A stretch of 64,000 nucleotides of DNA from Sycobia sp. Sy_11 (lineage: Eukaryota; Arthropoda; Insecta; Hymenoptera; Epichrysomallidae). Below, in pieces: positions 60,849 through 64,000 of the stretch. The notes below the pieces were generated by a model. The model was given only the letters and a program-made list of their open reading frames with translations. It was not told where the DNA came from and did not search any database. The position numbers and the translations under genes are program-made. The stretch lies in assembly GCA_018907035.1 (NCBI GenBank), contig JACCIC010000028.1:994001-1058000 (forward strand). Reading direction: 5' to 3'. The stretch's first letter is position 1. Every line of letters begins with the position of its first letter.

Positions 60849-63800
60849 CTTTAGATAAATTATGGTAAAACTGAGTGCATCGATATTTGTTCATAGATTT
60901 TTTACTATCCTATCTACATGGTAGGATAGTAGTCTATTGTCACAATGATCTAATTACATATTTATGTTGACATCCATTTAAATTAGGATTTAATTTTTAA
61001 TCAATTTCAAAATGAATAATTACTTAAATAATTGATCAAAAATTTTACTTTTTTGCTAATTATAATGTTTTGATATTATTTATTAAAAAATAATTTATGA
61101 TAATTTTTTCCTGACTAATGAGAACTCTTTATTTCAAATATATTCTTTCAAACTATAAATTATTATTAAGAAATAAATTTTATTTAACTTGATTCAGGGT
61201 AAAGTACTTTATAGTAAAACTAATTTTGTTGTTTAATTCAACGTTTTATTGATATTTCACTAGCATTCTTAGGGGTTATTTATTTAAATAAATTATATAT
61301 AATTGACACAAATTTTCTACAAGGAAAATGTTATACGCATAAAATTTATCTCTTAATACTTATATTTTATGATGGAAGGTAAAAAATATTACAATTATAT
61401 GTTATATCTCTATATTTAAACCTTTCATTGATTCAATTTGATAAATTAAACTTGTACTTATATTAACTGTTTAAACTAAACTAGAAAATATTTTATCGGC
61501 TTTACTTACAGTCTTCATAAAATAAAATAATTATAATTGTAATGACAGTCAAATTGCCGTTATTTATAATCACCCCGGTAAAATCTGAAAAATAAAAAAA
61601 AATACTATTGTTAACAATGGATAATTTGACTGCTTCCACCACCAAATTTACCGAATTAATGTATATGTTTTGTCTAATATCTCAAGCTGCTTTGGCTTAT
61701 CAGCAGAAACTGTTAATAATCAACAGTCTCTTTTTTTAAGTAATAGTGTGTATATTTTCGATTCTACTATCATTAAATTATAGTATATTATTTTATAAAG
61801 ACTGTAAGATTGATAAAAATATTTGTTAGTTTAATATTTAATTTTATTTTAAAATATACGTTTATTACCATAAAGCTATAGATATAAATAATTTATTTAA
61901 GGAATTTTTTAACTTATTTTAAATGTTTTATAGCAAACAACATCTTTTAAACAAGGAATCCGAAAATCTAAACAAATCATCTTCATATATTGAAGCAGGT
62001 TGCTGTGTTTTAAACTATGTAGCTGACATTGTAAACGCTGTTTGCCCACAGAAATTACTTTCTAACCAGGACCGTGCAACAAGTCCACCTTGGGAGGGTG
62101 CTCAGCCAATTAACGATGTAACTGACAGTGACTGGGTTGACGAAATTGTGCATGACGAGGAAGATAGTGGTGCTGAAGACTCTGATGATGATAGTCTTTG
62201 TAATAAACTTTGTACCTTCACAATCACTCAAAAGGAGTTTATGAATCAGCATTGGTACCATTGTCATACTTGTAACATGGTTGATGGTGTGGGTGTTTGT
62301 TCGATTTGTGCTAAAGTTTGTCATAGAGGCCATGATATTACTTACGCTAAGTACGGAAATTTCTTCTGTGATTGTGGAGCTAAAGACGATGCATCATGTC
62401 AAGCATTATCTAGAAGAAGCCCTCAGAGCTCTGAACATCCAACAAATAATGGTGTATCATATCACAACTCAAATAATACAGATAATCATATGATGTTGAC
62501 TAGTAGTCTCAGACGCAGAGCATCAAGCCCTGTGTATTCAAGTGAGAAACATGAAAGAAGTAACAAGGATAGACAGAAACAATTAGCTTTAGCTAAACAA
62601 TTAGGTAAAAGATTTTTATTTTTTGTTGTACATACGTTTAAGAATGTATTGTACTTTTATTAATTGTATTTGAGATATTTACAAAATTCTGTTTTGTTGT
62701 GAATCCATGTTTTAAACAATTGTATTACTTACTAGCAAAATATAAACTCATTAAAATTTTGTAAATATTATTTGTTTTTATAAATATATAAATGATTATA
62801 TTATTTCTTTAAATCCTTGTTAAATTAGTTATATTACCAATAATATTTATTTGGAAATAAATATACATTGTAATATCCAGAAATACAGTAAATATATTTT
62901 TATGAGATTTTGATTATTATAATTATGCAAAATATTTTTTAAATTTATTAATAAAATTATTAAATATGAAATTGTTTTTATTTTTAGAAAGTTCAAAGGA
63001 TTGGATCTTATCTAAGCTTTGGGGCAGTGGGCTAGTTTCGTCATTAGTACAATTAACTCGCGCGTTAATACCAGAAGTACAGGCTTCATGCAAAAAATTT
63101 TCACCTGTTGGCTGTCATGCACGTGCTGAGGCTGCACTATCAGAGCTTCACTGTGTCCCAAAGGTCTTTGAACATACAGATCAGCTTATGGTAATTTCAT
63201 AAATGAAATATTAATAGTTATTAGTTACAAATCACATCAATACAACGTTTTTGTAACACACCTGCTAATAAAAACAATTGTTATTGACTTTGATAATTTG
63301 GTATAATAGATCTTTTTTATTTCTGAATATTTTTTATGTAGTTGCCAACCCTGGGATCTCAGGAAGGAGCTTTTGAAAATGTGCGTATGAATTATTCTGG
63401 TGATCAAGGCCAAACCATCCGACAACTTTTATCTGCTCATATGATTCGAAGAGTTGCCATGTGCTGTTTATCTTCTCCACATGGCAAAAGACAGCATCTT
63501 GGTAATCAGCCATATATTTAATAGTATCTTTTCAATTTAAATCAAAAGATGCTAATTTAAAAATTTACATTTTAGCTGTATCTCATGAAAAAGGCAAAAT
63601 AACAGTTTTACAATTAAGCGCTCTTTTAAAACAAGCAGACTCTTCAAAACGAAAATTAACTTTAACTCGTCTTGCATCTGCTCCAATTCCATTTACAGTC
63701 TTATCCATGACAGGAAATCAGTGGAATGAAGATTTTCTTGCAGTGTGTGGTTTAAAAGATTGCCATGTATTGACTTTTAACAGTACAGGCACTGTTTCTG

Positions 63801-64000
63801 ATCATTTAGTTCTTCATCCTCAGCTAGAGACTGGCAATTTTATCATCAAGGCAATTTGGCTCCCTGGTTCACAGACACAACTTGCTCTTGTTACTGCTGA
63901 TTTTGTTAAAATTTATGATCTCAGTCAAGATGCATTAAGTCCACAGTACTATTTCCTAGTACCAACTGGAAAGATACGAGATTGTACATTCATTCATACT
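52565..64000 (+). CDS. UBR4: E3 ubiquitin-protein ligase UBR4 (purity of essence), N-terminal 27 exons, cut by the window edge
   Basis: A giant calmodulin-binding N-recognin of the N-degron pathway. Exons: 52565-52686, 53394-53491, 53557-54002, 54233-54757, 54833-54996, 55071-55305, 55382-55499, 55591-55742, 55831-55999, 56071-56297, 56491-56614, 56683-56909, 57239-57448, 57523-57707, 57785-57926, 58024-58301, 58372-58678, 58763-58920, 59041-59274, 59398-59609, 59717-59894, 59968-60183, 60312-60503, 61934-62604, 62988-63190, 63342-63501 and 63576 onward. Phases agree throughout, giving 2,126 codons of an expected 5,000 or so. Helical-repeat landmarks: [41 protein letters not shown]. The UBR box lies in exon 24 at about residues 1727-1797 ([43 protein letters not shown]), preceded by an acidic stretch ([13 protein letters not shown]). 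A WD-like domain begins in exon 27. Start MAAKSGG has a good context. The C-terminal half lies beyond the window. Confidence 0.97.
60803..60843. repeat. (TC)n microsatellite in UBR4 intron 23
   Basis: About 20 TC units in the longest UBR4 intron seen here (60504-61933, 1.4 kb). The rest of that intron is AT-rich and empty. Confidence 0.95.

Overview
The window is about 64 kb of AT-rich animal nuclear DNA. It is almost certainly from an insect, and a hymenopteran (ant, bee or wasp) is my best guess. Genes are split by introns with GT/AG borders, intergenic and intronic DNA is very AT-rich and full of microsatellites, and there are mariner transposons plus an env-bearing gypsy-type retroelement. 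The order-level call is inference.

Region 1 (about 190-13,050) is a nest of mobile DNA. A decayed Ty3/gypsy-type retroelement lies on the minus strand, bounded by a direct repeat that I read as its LTRs (2110-2354 and 12793-13048). In coding order it has a primer-binding site matching tRNA-Pro, an odd basic/proline-rich/acidic reading frame, a coiled-coil frame, Gag with an array of CCHC knuckles, a protease frame holding two retropepsin domains in tandem, reverse transcriptase/RNase H, an integrase that has lost its catalytic front half, and a broken envelope glycoprotein gene. A mariner transposase segment without visible ends sits antisense between the primer-binding site and gag. A 0.97-kb inverted-repeat transposon has landed between the primer-binding site and the LTR. 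A second, oppositely oriented copy of that transposon lies outside the other LTR.

Region 2 (15-35 kb) holds a G-protein gamma subunit gene (+) and the complete 17-exon gene for the catalytic subunit of DNA polymerase zeta (REV3, minus strand, 1,859 codons plus stop). REV3 is stretched by two long introns (6.2 and 5.4 kb) packed with dispersed repeats, a dead mariner and a MITE.

Region 3 (35-43 kb) is repeat-rich DNA with two small unrecognised genes of 124 and 84 residues.

Region 4 (43-64 kb) is a compact housekeeping block: VMP1 (+, 4 exons), ISCU (-, 4 exons, convergent with VMP1), COMMD5 (+, 4 exons) and the first 27 exons of the giant UBR4/poe gene (+), which runs off the right edge just after the UBR box. 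These genes act separately: translesion DNA synthesis (REV3), autophagosome and ER lipid traffic (VMP1), mitochondrial iron-sulfur cluster assembly (ISCU), endosomal cargo sorting (COMMD5) and protein turnover (UBR4). One possible link, from general knowledge, is that the C-terminal cysteine motif of polymerase zeta carries an Fe-S cluster that ultimately depends on ISCU.

The most unusual signals are in the retroelement: the tandem protease, the five-knuckle Gag, the accessory frame before gag and the trapped transposase.
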